Assembly (NCBI RefSeq): GCF_959608125.1
Contig: NZ_CAUHPG010000002.1
Span: 62,001-126,000, forward strand
Length of the DNA stretch: 64,000 nt
From: an uncultured Slackia sp.
GTDB taxonomy: Bacteria; Actinomycetota; Coriobacteriia; Coriobacteriales; Eggerthellaceae
Direction of reading: 5' to 3'
In this document: positions 53,152 to 62,068 of the stretch, one piece after another
Position numbering within the stretch: the first letter of the stretch is position 1
Layout of the letters: each line of letters starts with the position of its first letter
The notes under the pieces: generated by a model
The model's input: the letters and a program-made list of their open reading frames with translations, nothing else
The model's database searches: none
What the model was told of the DNA's origin: nothing
Position numbers and translations under genes: made by a program

Positions 53152-53817
53152 ATGCGCATGAACAACCGATACGACGCGCACGCCGCCGCACCATGCCGCC
53201 GCAATGTGCACGTCGATCCCGAAATCGAAGCACGACGTCTGGTCGCCACGTATTCGAACCTAATCCTACGCCTTAGCTTCACATATCTGAAATCGACGCA
53301 CGATGCGCAAGATATCTGCCAGAACGTCCTCATGAAGCTGATCGGACGAAGCGAGCCGTTCCAGAGCGCAGAGCATGAGAAAGCTTGGGTGGTGCGCGCG
53401 ACGGCCAATGCCTGCAAAGACCTGCTTCGCAATTCCTATCGTCGCACCTCGGCCCCGCTCGAAGCTGCCGCCGACTGTAAAGCGCCCGAAGAGCCCGAGG
53501 GAAGCGACGTGCTCGACGCGGTGATGAAGCTCGATGAAAAATACCGCGAATCGATCTATCTGCACTACTACGAAGGGTATTCCATCGCAGAGATAGCCGC
53601 CCTCACCGACCGCAGCGCCTCTGCGGTAGCCGCGCACTTGAGCCGCGGACGCACGAAGCTGCGTTCCCTGCTGGGCGATGCGGCATCCGAGCTAGGCCCC
53701 GAACCGAACGACGGAGCCGAAGACGACGACCCCGTTGCGAAAAAGCATGCGGCACGAGCGCCGTCGATATTCCGAAAGGCAACGAACGCCGCACATGGCG
53801 CAACGCAGTCGCTTTAA
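53152..53817 (+). CDS. ECF-type RNA polymerase sigma factor
   Basis: 221 residues from ATG 53152 behind AAGGAGG. Region 2: RLVATYSNLILRLSFTYLKSTHDAQDICQNVLMKLI; region 4: LDEKYRESIYLHYYEGYSIAEIAALTDRSASAVAAHLSRGRTKLRSLL. A ~55-residue hydrophilic C-terminal extension follows. The next gene encodes a membrane protein, so this is a sigma/anti-sigma-type pair. The -35/-10 of the pair is not evident in the 53000-53150 region. Confidence 0.93.
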   Translation: MRMNNRYDAHAAAPCRRNVHVDPEIEARRLVATYSNLILRLSFTYLKSTHDAQDICQNVLMKLIGRSEPFQSAEHEKAWVVRATANACKDLLRNSYRRTSAPLEAAADCKAPEEPEGSDVLDAVMKLDEKYRESIYLHYYEGYSIAEIAALTDRSASAVAAHLSRGRTKLRSLLGDAASELGPEPNDGAEDDDPVAKKHAARAPSIFRKATNAAHGATQSL

Positions 53818-53903
53818 TGCGCTCGCGGCATCCCGCATCCCGTCGCCGACACGTCGGGCGACGGGACCTCTCCTACCGACCCTCAGTCTCTCTGGAGGCC
53901 ATC

Positions 53904-55040
53904 ATGCATAAAACATATCGACAGGCCCTTGACTCCATGGCCTTTTCCGAAGAAGCATCCGAACGCATGACAAACGATCTGGCCCAGGCCATCGCCGAAC
54001 GCCAAGCACGCGAGACAGACGCCGCCGCCGTGCCCGCACCCGCCGCCACGCAGACGCACGCCACGAACAGGCGCGCACCGCGCTTCAAGAAACGTTGGCA
54101 ACTCGTCGCAGCCGCAAGCCTCGCGGGCGCCCTGGTAGTGGGAAGCGCCGGCGCGATCGCCGCGACCGGCACGCTGACCACCGTGAACGGGCTGCTCGAC
54201 GACATGTTCAACGGCGCGCCGGCATCCACCGAGGTCATCGATGCGATCGGCCGTCCCATCGGCGCATCCGCCACCTGCAACGGCGTCACCGTGACCGCAG
54301 ACGCCGTGGTGGGCGACCGCTACAATTACGTCGTGGTGTTCAGCATCGCGCGCGACGACGGCGAGCCTTTCGACGTGACCCCGAACGATGCGGGCACGCT
54401 GCCTCTGATGTTCGAAGGCCCCTCGGGCACTCATATCGACTGGATGAACGGCGGAGGCGGAAGCATCCACTTCTACGATGCCGACCCGAACGACAACGCC
54501 ATTCAGATGGTCGAAAGCATGTCCGCCGACACCTTCAACGGCAAAGGCATCATCGGCAACACCGCTCGCGTGCATCTTGAAAACCTCTGCGTACTCGACG
54601 ACGTAAATGGTCTGCGCACCCTCGTCGAAGGCACTTGGGACCTCAAGTTCACGATGAATTACGACGATACGACCATCGACCTTCCCGCCGGATTCTCCGT
54701 CGATTACAACGGACTGAGCGCCGATATCGATTCGGTGGCCATCTCCCCCATCGGCATCACCGTCGACTACACGGCACATGACGTCATGGACTGGCAAGAC
54801 CAGGACAGCGGCAAGATGTCCGACTGGAACGAAACAGAAATGGACCGCATTCTGAATCTGCCCATCCTGATTTCTCTGGCCGACGGCACCGTGATCGATG
54901 CGACGGAAGGCGGCTCGGCAAGCCGCGCCAACGATAACGGCACCACGAGCGTCCACAAAACCTACGTGTTCGACGTCTTCGCCGCACCTGAAGACATAAC
55001 GAATGTCAGCATCGCAGGCACGGAGGTCTGGCAGCGCTAA
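53904..55040 (+). CDS. Membrane protein, probable anti-sigma partner (DUF4179-like)
   Basis: 378 residues from ATG 53904 behind GGAGG. A ~65-residue cytoplasmic N-terminus (MHKTYRQALDSMAFSEEASERM, of the kind that binds ECF sigma factors), one membrane helix (WQLVAAASLAGALVVGSAGAIAA) and a ~280-residue beta-rich extracellular domain. The overall plan matches DUF4179-type proteins found after ECF sigma genes. It follows the sigma gene by 86 nt. I infer it holds the sigma factor at the membrane until an external signal is sensed. Confidence 0.75.
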   Translation: MHKTYRQALDSMAFSEEASERMTNDLAQAIAERQARETDAAAVPAPAATQTHATNRRAPRFKKRWQLVAAASLAGALVVGSAGAIAATGTLTTVNGLLDDMFNGAPASTEVIDAIGRPIGASATCNGVTVTADAVVGDRYNYVVVFSIARDDGEPFDVTPNDAGTLPLMFEGPSGTHIDWMNGGGGSIHFYDADPNDNAIQMVESMSADTFNGKGIIGNTARVHLENLCVLDDVNGLRTLVEGTWDLKFTMNYDDTTIDLPAGFSVDYNGLSADIDSVAISPIGITVDYTAHDVMDWQDQDSGKMSDWNETEMDRILNLPILISLADGTVIDATEGGSASRANDNGTTSVHKTYVFDVFAAPEDITNVSIAGTEVWQR

Positions 55041-55091
55041 CTCGATGCCGCATGCCGAGCGACACCGGAACATGGCATTCGAGCACATAAG

Positions 55092-55126
55092 AAGGAGGCG
55101 ACGGAATAGAATTCCGTCGCCTCCTT
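55092..55126. terminator. Bidirectional terminator between the anti-sigma gene and dxs
   Basis: AAGGAGGCGACGGAAT (55092-55107) and ATTCCGTCGCCTCCTT (55111-55126), a 16-bp perfect stem with a 3-nt loop, between two convergent genes. Confidence 0.85.
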
Positions 55127-55150
55127 GCGTTGCGATATGACCCAGCGCCC

Positions 55151-57049
55151 CTAGGCTTCCCTCATGGACGCAAGCTTTTCACGGATGCGATTCGCCATGC
55201 TCTCGGCGTCGAGGCCCACTTCCTTATGCAGCAAGGGCACCTTGCCCTGGCTGACGAAACGATCGGGAATGCCGAACGTCAAGATGGGCGGCACTTTCGC
55301 GGGCGGGTTGGCGGCCAAATCCTCCAAGATTCCCTCGCCGATGCCGCCTTCGACCACGCCTTCTTCGGCCGTGGCCACCAGCAAGCACTCCTCGGCGGCG
55401 GCGCGCACGGCGGCTTCGTCGAAGGGTTTGATCCAGCGCATGTCGACCACGCGCACGCCGATGCCTTCGGCGGCCAGGATATCGGATGCGCCTTCGGCCT
55501 CCTGCACCATGCGACCGAACGCAAGGATGGCCACATCGTCGCCTTCGCGCGTAGTGCGCGATTTGCCCACCTCGAGAATCTGCGGGGTTTCGGGCAATTC
55601 GACGCCGCGAGCCTCGCCGCGCGGGTAGCGCAACGTGACCGGGCCGTGCAGCGAAAGCGCCGTGTGCAGCATATGCACCAGCTCGGCTTCATCGGAAGGC
55701 GCCATAACCTTCATATGCGGGATCATACGCGTGTACACGATGTCGAACACGCCGTGATGCGTGGGGCCGTCATCGCCCACCAAACCGGCGCGATCGAGAC
55801 AGAACACCACGTCGAGATCGGGCAAGGCGTTATTGATGATCAGCTGGTCGACCGCACGCTGCATGAATGTGGAATAAATAGCCACGACAGGCTTCTTGCC
55901 TCCGATAGCAAGACCGCTGGCAAGCGCCACGGCATGCTCTTCGGCGATGCCCGTGTCGATGAAGCGCTTCGGATATTTGTCGGCGAACTCGTTGAGGCCC
56001 GTGCCGTCTTTCATGGCGGCCGTGATGGCCACGATGTCCTCATTGGCGGCCGCCTCGCGCACGAGGGCCTTGCCGAACACGCTTGTGTATTTGGGAGCGG
56101 AAGACGATGACTTCTTCACCTCGCCGGTAGCCAAGTCGAACGGGCCCACGCCGTGGAACACATCGGGGCGGCGCTCGGCCGGCTCATAGCCCATGCCCTT
56201 CTTCGTGACCACATGCATGAGCACAGGGACCTCGGCGTCGAGCACCACGCGCAACGTGTGCTTAAGCGCCGTGATGTCGTGGCCCGGAACGGGGGCGGTG
56301 CACAGAAAGCCCAGCTTTTCGAAAATCATTTCGCCGGGGATGATCATCTGCTTGATCGAGTCCTTCACGTTGCGACCGAAATCGACCAAGCCGTGACCCC
56401 AATCGCCCTGGGCCTCGAGCGCGCTCTGAATGCCGTCGCGGGCCTGGGTGTATTCGCGCGATGCACGCTTATGGCCGAGATATTTGGCCAACGCGCCGAC
56501 GTTGCGCGAGATGGACATCTCGTTGTCGTTGAGGATAACCACCATGGGCGTCTGCAGCTGACCGGCGTGATTGAGGGCCTCGAAAGCCATGCCGCCCGAA
56601 AGGGACGCATCGCCGATGATCGTGACGATCTTCTCGTCGCTGCCGCGCAGGTCGCGCGCCATGGCAAGGCCGAGCGCCACCGACACCGAGTCGGACGCAT
56701 GGCCCGAAGGATGCACATCGTAGGGACTTTCGGATGCTTTCGGAAAACCCGACATGCCCTTGTACTGGCGCAACGTGTCGAAAATATCCAGGCGGCCGGT
56801 GAGCAGCTTGTGGGCGTACGACTGATGGCCCACGTCGAACAGCAATTTGTCATGAGGGCAGTCGAGCAGGCTGTGGCACGCCAGGATGATTTCGACCACG
56901 CCGAGGCTCGGGGCCACATGGCCGCCGTTTTTCGAAGTGGTCTCGAGGATCTGCTCGCGTATTTCAGAGGCGAGAATAGCAAGCTCCTCATCGGTGAGGA
57001 GCTTGAGATCTGCAGGGGACGATATCATGTCAAGAATGCGGTGTTCCAT
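55151..57049 (-). CDS. dxs: 1-deoxy-D-xylulose-5-phosphate synthase
   Basis: 632 residues. TPP-binding half: NGGHVAPSLGVVEI, FDVGHQSYAHKLLTGR, SGFPKASESPYDVHPSGHASDSVSVALG, IGDASLSGGMAFEALNHAG and LNDNEMSIS. Transketolase pyrimidine half: FIDTGIAEEHAVALASGLA and DRAGLVGDDGPTHHGVFDI. It condenses pyruvate and glyceraldehyde-3-phosphate, the first step of the MEP isoprenoid pathway. Last gene of asp23-nusB-xseB-dxs, 48 nt after xseB. Confidence 0.97.
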   Translation of the reverse strand: MEHRILDMISSPADLKLLTDEELAILASEIREQILETTSKNGGHVAPSLGVVEIILACHSLLDCPHDKLLFDVGHQSYAHKLLTGRLDIFDTLRQYKGMSGFPKASESPYDVHPSGHASDSVSVALGLAMARDLRGSDEKIVTIIGDASLSGGMAFEALNHAGQLQTPMVVILNDNEMSISRNVGALAKYLGHKRASREYTQARDGIQSALEAQGDWGHGLVDFGRNVKDSIKQMIIPGEMIFEKLGFLCTAPVPGHDITALKHTLRVVLDAEVPVLMHVVTKKGMGYEPAERRPDVFHGVGPFDLATGEVKKSSSSAPKYTSVFGKALVREAAANEDIVAITAAMKDGTGLNEFADKYPKRFIDTGIAEEHAVALASGLAIGGKKPVVAIYSTFMQRAVDQLIINNALPDLDVVFCLDRAGLVGDDGPTHHGVFDIVYTRMIPHMKVMAPSDEAELVHMLHTALSLHGPVTLRYPRGEARGVELPETPQILEVGKSRTTREGDDVAILAFGRMVQEAEGASDILAAEGIGVRVVDMRWIKPFDEAAVRAAAEECLLVATAEEGVVEGGIGEGILEDLAANPPAKVPPILTFGIPDRFVSQGKVPLLHKEVGLDAESMANRIREKLASMREA

Positions 57050-57097
57050 ACATCCTGCCTTAGCTTGCGGGTGTTTGCCACGTGGCTGGAAGAGGCG

Positions 57098-57307
57098 TCA
57101 TCGCGCCTCTTCTCCTGACTCGGCATGATCGCCCTCTTCGATGGTTTCCAGAAGCTCCGTCGCCTTCATACCGAGCTTCACCGCCTCGTCGTATAGATCG
57201 AGCGCGGCATCGAGGGGCATGTCGTCGCTGCGCACCTGCGCCGCTATCTCGTCGAGGCGGTCTCTGATGGCAGCGAAGCCGGAGCGCGTCTGCTCGTCGG
57301 CATCCAT
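57098..57307 (-). CDS. xseB: Exodeoxyribonuclease VII small subunit
   Basis: 69 residues, helical. The family core GFAAIRDRLDEIAAQVRSDDMPLDAALDLYDEAVKLGMKATELLE matches XseB (the LExAL-type start is diverged). It forms a complex with XseA and degrades single-stranded DNA. xseA is not in this window. Its ATG lies directly at the nusB stop (1 nt apart), consistent with coupled translation. Confidence 0.88.
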   Translation of the reverse strand: MDADEQTRSGFAAIRDRLDEIAAQVRSDDMPLDAALDLYDEAVKLGMKATELLETIEEGDHAESGEEAR

Positions 57308-57308
57308 G

Positions 57309-57839
57309 CTACTCGGCGACCTCGTCCGCCTTCGCGGGCTCGGGCTGAACCGGCGCGTCGGTCGAGGTACCTGCGCCCTCGACCTGGCCGGCGACAGGCT
57401 CCTCTTCGGCGACCTGCGTCGGATCGATGCCGGATTCGCTATCGCGCGCGATGCGGCCCAAGATGCCGTTCACGAAGCGATGGGAATCGTCTTCACCGCC
57501 GAATTCCTTGGCCAGCTCGACAGCTTCGTTGATGGAGACCGACACGGGAACATCGTCCACGTATTTCAATTCGAACGCGGCAAGGCGCAAAATGGATCGG
57601 TCGACCACGGGCATGCGGTCGATCGCCCAGTTCTGCGAGCTGACGCTGATGATGCGGTCGAGTTGGGTCTTGTGCGAAGAAACCCCCATGATGAGCATGC
57701 GCGCGTAATCGCCCATGCCTGCCTCATCGGGGACCAGGCCTTCTTCGACTACCTGGTCGGCCGGCTTGTTCAGAATCTCGCTCTGATACAGAACCTGCAG
57801 CGCGCAGCGGCGCGCCAAAGAGCGCTCGTGACGTTTCAT
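57309..57839 (-). CDS. nusB: Transcription antitermination factor NusB
   Basis: 176 residues. RRCALQVLYQSEILNKPAD at the N-terminus and VSINEAVELAKEFGGEDDSHRFVNGILGRIAR near residue 110 are the family signatures. A ~35-residue acidic, Pro/Glu/Asp tail follows. NusB with S10 binds boxA RNA in rRNA operons. Second gene of its operon. Confidence 0.95.
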   Translation of the reverse strand: MKRHERSLARRCALQVLYQSEILNKPADQVVEEGLVPDEAGMGDYARMLIMGVSSHKTQLDRIISVSSQNWAIDRMPVVDRSILRLAAFELKYVDDVPVSVSINEAVELAKEFGGEDDSHRFVNGILGRIARDSESGIDPTQVAEEEPVAGQVEGAGTSTDAPVQPEPAKADEVAE

Positions 57840-57870
57840 CTATTCCCTATCCTTATATACGTGCTATGCG

Positions 57871-58221
57871 TTATGCCGAGAAGCGGATGCCGTCGACATA
57901 GACATCGATCGAAGACACCTTGAATCCGACCTGCGTGACCACGGCATCGGCGACGGCCTGGCGCACCTCGGCTGCGACGGAAGGAATGGGCCTTCCGAAA
58001 TACACATCGACATGCACGGCGATATCGACGCCCTCGGTCTCGTTCATGCTGACCTCGATGCCTTGGGCGGCCGCGTTGGACACGAAGCGCGAACGAATGC
58101 CGGAAAACGTCGAAGAACCAACGCTCGCGACGCCTTCGACCTCTTTAGCGGCGATTGCCACGATGGTTTCCATGACGCCCGGGGCAAGCCCCAAGCCGTC
58201 GACATACAACTCTTCGCTCAT
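57871..58221 (-). CDS. Asp23/Gls24 family envelope-stress protein
   Basis: 116 residues from ATG 58221 behind AAAGGAC. GLALAPGVMETIVAIAAKEVEGVASVG-type start (here LGLAPGVMETIVAIAAKEV) and VDIAVHVDVYFGRPIPSVAAEVRQAVADAV match Asp23. It usually sits before nusB in Gram-positives, as here (31-nt gap). Cytoplasmic, membrane-associated through partners; role in envelope homeostasis. Confidence 0.93.
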   Translation of the reverse strand: MSEELYVDGLGLAPGVMETIVAIAAKEVEGVASVGSSTFSGIRSRFVSNAAAQGIEVSMNETEGVDIAVHVDVYFGRPIPSVAAEVRQAVADAVVTQVGFKVSSIDVYVDGIRFSA

Positions 58222-58260
58222 GACGGTCCTTTCGGCTCGTTGTTGACTAAGCATCCGTTT

Positions 58261-58291
58261 ATTGTACTCCATTCGGCGGCGACCCATGCAA
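58261..58291 (-). promoter_or_regulatory. Possible promoter of asp23-nusB-xseB-dxs
   Basis: Minus strand: -10 TACAAT (58261-58266) and TTGCAT (58286-58291) with a long 19-nt spacer, 40 nt upstream of the start codon. Confidence 0.4.
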
Positions 58292-58324
58292 TATGCCCGA
58301 GTTTCGATCGAAATACCGAACTCG

Positions 58325-58353
58325 TTCATACGGGACGCACGGCGGCGTACAAT
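58325..58353 (+). promoter_or_regulatory. Possible promoter of the C_GCAxxG_C_C gene
   Basis: -35 TTCATA (58325-58330), 17-nt spacer, -10 TACAAT (58348-58353), 37 nt before the ATG. Confidence 0.45.
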
Positions 58354-58389
58354 CCATAGCACAGCAGAACAACGGCCCGAGGAGATGCC

Positions 58390-58842
58390 ATGACTACCGA
58401 AAACCCTGCCCGTCCCGCCTTCGACCGCGAAGCCCTCGCCGCGCACGCGCTCGAGCTGCACGCCCGCAACTTCAACTGCGCGCAATGCGTCGCCTGCACC
58501 CTCGCCCCGTTCGTGAATACCGACGAACGCGACGTCTTCCGCGCCGCAGAAGGCCTCGGCGGCGGCATGGGCGGCTTCACCGAGACCTGCGGCGCCATCG
58601 CAGGCGCGGCCATGGTGGCGGGGCTCGCCCGCAGCAACGGCTACGACGACCCCACCAGCAAGCAGGACACCTATGCGCTGACCAAGCAGATGGTCGACCG
58701 CTTCCGCGAAACCGTCGGCTCCACGCTGTGCGCAGACATCAAGACGACCGACGGCGCCACGCCGCTGCGCCCGTGCGACGAGTGCATCGTCTTGGGACTC
58801 GACCTGGCCATCGATATGCTCGAAAGCATCGAAGGACGCTAG
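58390..58842 (+). CDS. C_GCAxxG_C_C family protein (putative redox protein)
   Basis: 150 residues from ATG 58390 behind GAGGAGAT. The family Cys pattern is intact: Cys30/33/36 (NFNCAQCVAC), Cys67 in ETCGAIAGA (the GCAxxG site is changed to CGAIAG), Cys in STLCADIK and the closing PCDECI. Members bind a metal or Fe-S centre and are common in anaerobes, but the reaction is not established. Single gene with bidirectional terminator after it. Confidence 0.9.
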   Translation: MTTENPARPAFDREALAAHALELHARNFNCAQCVACTLAPFVNTDERDVFRAAEGLGGGMGGFTETCGAIAGAAMVAGLARSNGYDDPTSKQDTYALTKQMVDRFRETVGSTLCADIKTTDGATPLRPCDECIVLGLDLAIDMLESIEGR

Positions 58843-58876
58843 CCCCGCGCAACGCGCTCGTCGCCGCCCGCACATG

Positions 58877-58908
58877 AAAAGGACCCGAGAATGCTCTCGG
58901 GTCCTTTT
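58877..58908. terminator. Bidirectional terminator
   Basis: AAAAGGACCCGAGA (58877-58890) and TCTCGGGTCCTTTT (58895-58908), loop ATGC, between convergent genes. Confidence 0.9.
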
Positions 58909-58965
58909 CATTTCACTGCATGACGCCGTGCGTCGCGCCTGCCGCAAAGCCTGTCCTGATCGGAT

Positions 58966-60231
58966 CTACTTCACCGGCGGGGTGCCTTCGAAGTTGCCGA
59001 AGATGGCGTCGATCATGACCAGGGCCTCGCCCTGCAGATTCTTCACGCCCACGACGCGACGGGCAGGGGTTCCCTCGGGGAAGAACTCCTTGTACGCCTC
59101 GTTCACGGCGTCCATGTCGGCGAGGTCTTTCACGTAGATGTTCACCTTGACGGCGTCCTCCATCACGTGATCGACGCATTCGATGATGGCCTTGATGTTC
59201 TTCAGGGCCTGGACGGCCTGGGCCTTCACGCCGCCTTCGACGAGCTTGCCGGTGGCGGGGTCGATACCGTACTGGGCGGAGATGTTGTTGTAGTGCGAGA
59301 ACGCCACGGTCTGCGTGGAAAGGGCGCACTTCGGAGCGGCGTCGGTGTTGTTAGCCTCGAGAATCAGGCCATGGCGGTCTTCGACGGCCTGCGGCGGGGT
59401 GCCGTCGCCGTGGGAAACCACGGCCTCGATCTGCACGAGCGCGTGCAGAGGCAGGTCGGCGACCTCGACCACGGTGCGAGCCGGCATGTAGGCGACGGCG
59501 CGCGCGATGGCGGAATCGGGGAAGAACGTGGTGTAGACCTCGTTCACGGCATCCAGATCGGCAAGGTCGCGCAGGAACACGGTGATCTTGACGATGTCGT
59601 CGAACGGAACGTCGACGCTGTTCAGGATGGCCTTGATGTTCTTGAGGCACTGAGCGGTCTGGGCCTTGATACCGCCCTCGACGATCTGGCCGGTGCCGGG
59701 GTTGATCGGCAGCTGGGCGGAGATGTTGTTGTAGTGGGAGAACGCCACGGTCTGGGAAGACATCACGTTCATCGGAGCCGCGTGGGTATTGTTGACATAC
59801 TTCAGCAGGTCGCCCGCCTGAGGCTCGTTGGGAATGGTGCCCTCGCCGTTAGTGATCAGGGCCTCGATCTGCACGAGGGCGCCGAACGGCAGGTCGTCGA
59901 CGGCCACCACGGTACGCGTGGGGGCGTAGGTCGGGAAGAACATCTTCTGGACTTCGTCGACGTCATCCATGTCGCGGATGTCCTTGACGAACACGGTGAT
60001 ACGGACCACGTCGTTGAGAACATGGTCGATGCTTTCGACGACGGACTCGAGGTTCGCGAAAGCCTGGGCGGCCTGTTCGAGCACGCCGCCTTCGACGAGC
60101 TCGCCGGTTGCCGGGTCGATGCCCAGCTGAGCGGAGATGTTGTTGTAGTGCGAGAACGCCACGGTCTGAGAAGACATCGGGCACTTCGGCGCGTCTTCGG
60201 TATTGCGCGCCAATACGACGTTGTCACCCAT
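58966..60231 (-). CDS. Triple RidA-domain protein
   Basis: 421 residues from ATG 60231 behind GGAAGG. Three consecutive RidA/YjgF domains: residues ~1-137, ~145-280 and ~290-421. Each starts with SSQ/STQTVAFSHYNNISAQ and contains a VFVKD/VFLRD/IYVKDLADMD strand. The Arg that binds the substrate carboxylate in RidA is present in each (Arg106 PTRTVV, Arg252 PARTVV, Arg391 PARRVV), and so are the QIEA/MIDA positions. RidA proteins hydrolyse reactive 2-aminoacrylate and related enamines and normally assemble as trimers of single domains; here one chain could make the whole ring. Stand-alone gene with a strong promoter and a two-hairpin leader. Confidence 0.93.
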   Translation of the reverse strand: MGDNVVLARNTEDAPKCPMSSQTVAFSHYNNISAQLGIDPATGELVEGGVLEQAAQAFANLESVVESIDHVLNDVVRITVFVKDIRDMDDVDEVQKMFFPTYAPTRTVVAVDDLPFGALVQIEALITNGEGTIPNEPQAGDLLKYVNNTHAAPMNVMSSQTVAFSHYNNISAQLPINPGTGQIVEGGIKAQTAQCLKNIKAILNSVDVPFDDIVKITVFLRDLADLDAVNEVYTTFFPDSAIARAVAYMPARTVVEVADLPLHALVQIEAVVSHGDGTPPQAVEDRHGLILEANNTDAAPKCALSTQTVAFSHYNNISAQYGIDPATGKLVEGGVKAQAVQALKNIKAIIECVDHVMEDAVKVNIYVKDLADMDAVNEAYKEFFPEGTPARRVVGVKNLQGEALVMIDAIFGNFEGTPPVK

Positions 60232-60271
60232 GGTTCTACCTTCCTTTTGACACCCATCGGTCATTACATTC

Positions 60272-60316
60272 GCAGGACTTCTTGCCCCTGTCCTGCCGTG
60301 CAGTCGTTACTGCACG
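60272..60316 (-). promoter_or_regulatory. Structured leader of the triple RidA gene
   Basis: Two abutting perfect hairpins begin at the predicted transcription start (~60316): CGTGCAGT-AACG-ACTGCACG (60316-60297) and GCAGGAC with an 11-nt loop and GTCCTGC (60296-60272). The coding region starts about 40 nt later. No T-run. No known riboswitch class was recognised. Confidence 0.55.
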
Positions 60317-60322
60317 CAGCGC

Positions 60323-60351
60323 ATTACACGGTACGGGGGGCATCTTGTCAA
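60323..60351 (-). promoter_or_regulatory. Promoter of the triple RidA gene
   Basis: Minus strand: -35 TTGACA (60346-60351), 17-nt spacer, -10 TGTAAT (60323-60328); leader of ~85 nt. Confidence 0.8.
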
Positions 60352-60589
60352 CACATTTTGCAAAACCGTTTTCCAACTCGCCGCATGCCGCCGATGCCGC
60401 ACCGTCTGGGACAGGGCTTCCGTCGAAAAAGGGCGACGAGGCCGCCGGATGGGCGAACCCTTGGGCGACGCGCATCAATTCCGCGTAAAACGACGTCGGC
60501 GACGCTTGACTTCGAGCGCGCACGAACACGTAAACTCGCATATGCGCCGACCGGGCGCGAAACGACGAAAACGACGGAAAGCCGAACAC
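60352..60589. other. Intergenic region before the MATE gene
   Basis: About 240 bp. A weak plus-strand promoter candidate is TTGACT (60506-60511) with TAAACT (60531-60536), but the 19-nt spacer is long. Nothing else recognised. Confidence 0.4.
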
Positions 60590-61969
60590 ATGAAAACAGC
60601 TTCAGGCGATCGACCGAAAAAACGCAACGGCATCGACATGCTCCACGGCCCCCTTCTCGGGAAGATCATCGTATTCGCCGTGCCTCTCGCCTTGAGCAGC
60701 ATTCTGCAGCAGCTTTTCAATTCCGCCGACGCCGTCTTCGCAGGCCGTTTCGTGGGCAATACCGCGCTTGCCGCCGTAGGAGGCGTCGCACCCGTCATAT
60801 CGCTGCTCATCGGCCTTTTCGTCGGCCTGTCCATCGGATCGAACGTGGCGATCGCAATCCGCATAGGGCATGGCGAGACGGCCAGAATCAAAGACGCCGT
60901 GCAGACCACGGCGGTGCTCGCCCTGGTCAGCTCGGCATTGCTCACGGCGTTCGGCGTATGCATAACCGACCCGATCCTCGACGCCGTGTCCATGCCTTCC
61001 GACGCTCGCGACGAAGCGGCGTGCTATCTGCGCATCTACTTCGCCGGCATCGCCTTCTTCCTCATCTACAATTTCGGGTCGGCGGTGCTTCGAGCGAAGG
61101 GCGACACGCGCAGGCCCCTGTACGCCCTGGCCGTTGCCGTAGCCCTCAACGTGGCGTTCAATTACGCGGCGGTCGTCGTGTTCGATGCGGGAGTGGCGGG
61201 CATAGCGATCGCAACGGACCTATCGAATGCGGCAAGCGCCATGCTCGTCGTATGGTTCCTCCTGCGCGAAGAAGAAGCCTTCAGGCTCGACCCGCGCAGA
61301 CTCCGAATCGATTTCCCTTCGTTGAAGATGATCCTCTACATCGGCCTTCCCGCCGGGTTGCAAAGCGTCGTATTCTCGGTGTCAAACGTCATCATCCAGG
61401 CCTTCATCAACGGCTTCGGCACCGATGCCGCCGCAGGGTCTTCGGCGGCGATGAACTTCGAATACTACACGTATTTCTTCGTGAGCGCCTTCGCCCAGGC
61501 GGCCGTCACCTTCGTCGGACAGAACTTCGCCGCCGAGAAATTCGACCGGTGCGATAAGGCCATGAAGCTCTGCTTGGCGGGCGCCATCGTATCCGCCGCC
61601 GCGCTGAGCGCCGTCTTCGTCGGCATGGAGGATCTCTCGCTCGGCATTTTCACCACCGAAGCAGCCGCGCTCGGATACGCCTCGATTCGCATGTGGCGCG
61701 TCGAGCTGCTGGAATGCATGACCGCCACGTACGAGGTGGCCGCAAGCGGCATGCGCGGCATGGGGTGGTCGGTGACGCCGACCGTCGTCGTGATTCTCGG
61801 GTCGTGCGTGTTGAGGATCGCCTACGTCCTCACCCTGTTCCAAACGGCTCCGACCTTCGACCATCTCATGACGGTCTATCCTGTGACATGGGGAATAACC
61901 GGCGTTTCTATGATCGCGCTCTATCTTTTCGCACGAAAACGCTCCTACGCGCCGAAAAAAACGAGGTAG
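60590..61969 (+). CDS. MATE family efflux transporter
   Basis: 459 residues from ATG 60590 behind GGAAAG; the open frame extends upstream through a basic, non-conserved stretch. Twelve membrane segments in two halves. N-terminal half: LLGKIIVFAVPLALSSILQQLFNSADAVFAGRFVG, LSIGSNVAIAIRIGHG; second half: YIGLPAGLQSVVFSVSNVIIQAFINGFG and AQAAVTFVGQNFAAEKFDR. Both fit the DinF/MATE family. Substrate (drug, cation or metabolite) cannot be told. The MATE gene is divergent from the RidA gene. Confidence 0.92.
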   Translation: MKTASGDRPKKRNGIDMLHGPLLGKIIVFAVPLALSSILQQLFNSADAVFAGRFVGNTALAAVGGVAPVISLLIGLFVGLSIGSNVAIAIRIGHGETARIKDAVQTTAVLALVSSALLTAFGVCITDPILDAVSMPSDARDEAACYLRIYFAGIAFFLIYNFGSAVLRAKGDTRRPLYALAVAVALNVAFNYAAVVVFDAGVAGIAIATDLSNAASAMLVVWFLLREEEAFRLDPRRLRIDFPSLKMILYIGLPAGLQSVVFSVSNVIIQAFINGFGTDAAAGSSAAMNFEYYTYFFVSAFAQAAVTFVGQNFAAEKFDRCDKAMKLCLAGAIVSAAALSAVFVGMEDLSLGIFTTEAAALGYASIRMWRVELLECMTATYEVAASGMRGMGWSVTPTVVVILGSCVLRIAYVLTLFQTAPTFDHLMTVYPVTWGITGVSMIALYLFARKRSYAPKKTR

Positions 61970-62068
61970 GCGGCCCCGCGCCGGCGCATCGGCCGCAAGT
62001 CGGAGCGGCGGCGGCGAAAGCGTGATACCATAGCCGGACGATTCGAAACCCTACGGGAAGGACATCCC

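Noticed and set aside
60272..60316. Guanidine-II (mini-ykkC) riboswitch before the RidA-type gene
   Set aside because: Two hairpins are present, but the second loop lacks the conserved ACGR and the spacing is wrong.
59167..61557. 796-residue plus-strand frame across the RidA and MATE genes
   Set aside because: Covers two convincing genes and the strong RidA promoter; no family similarity in the translation.
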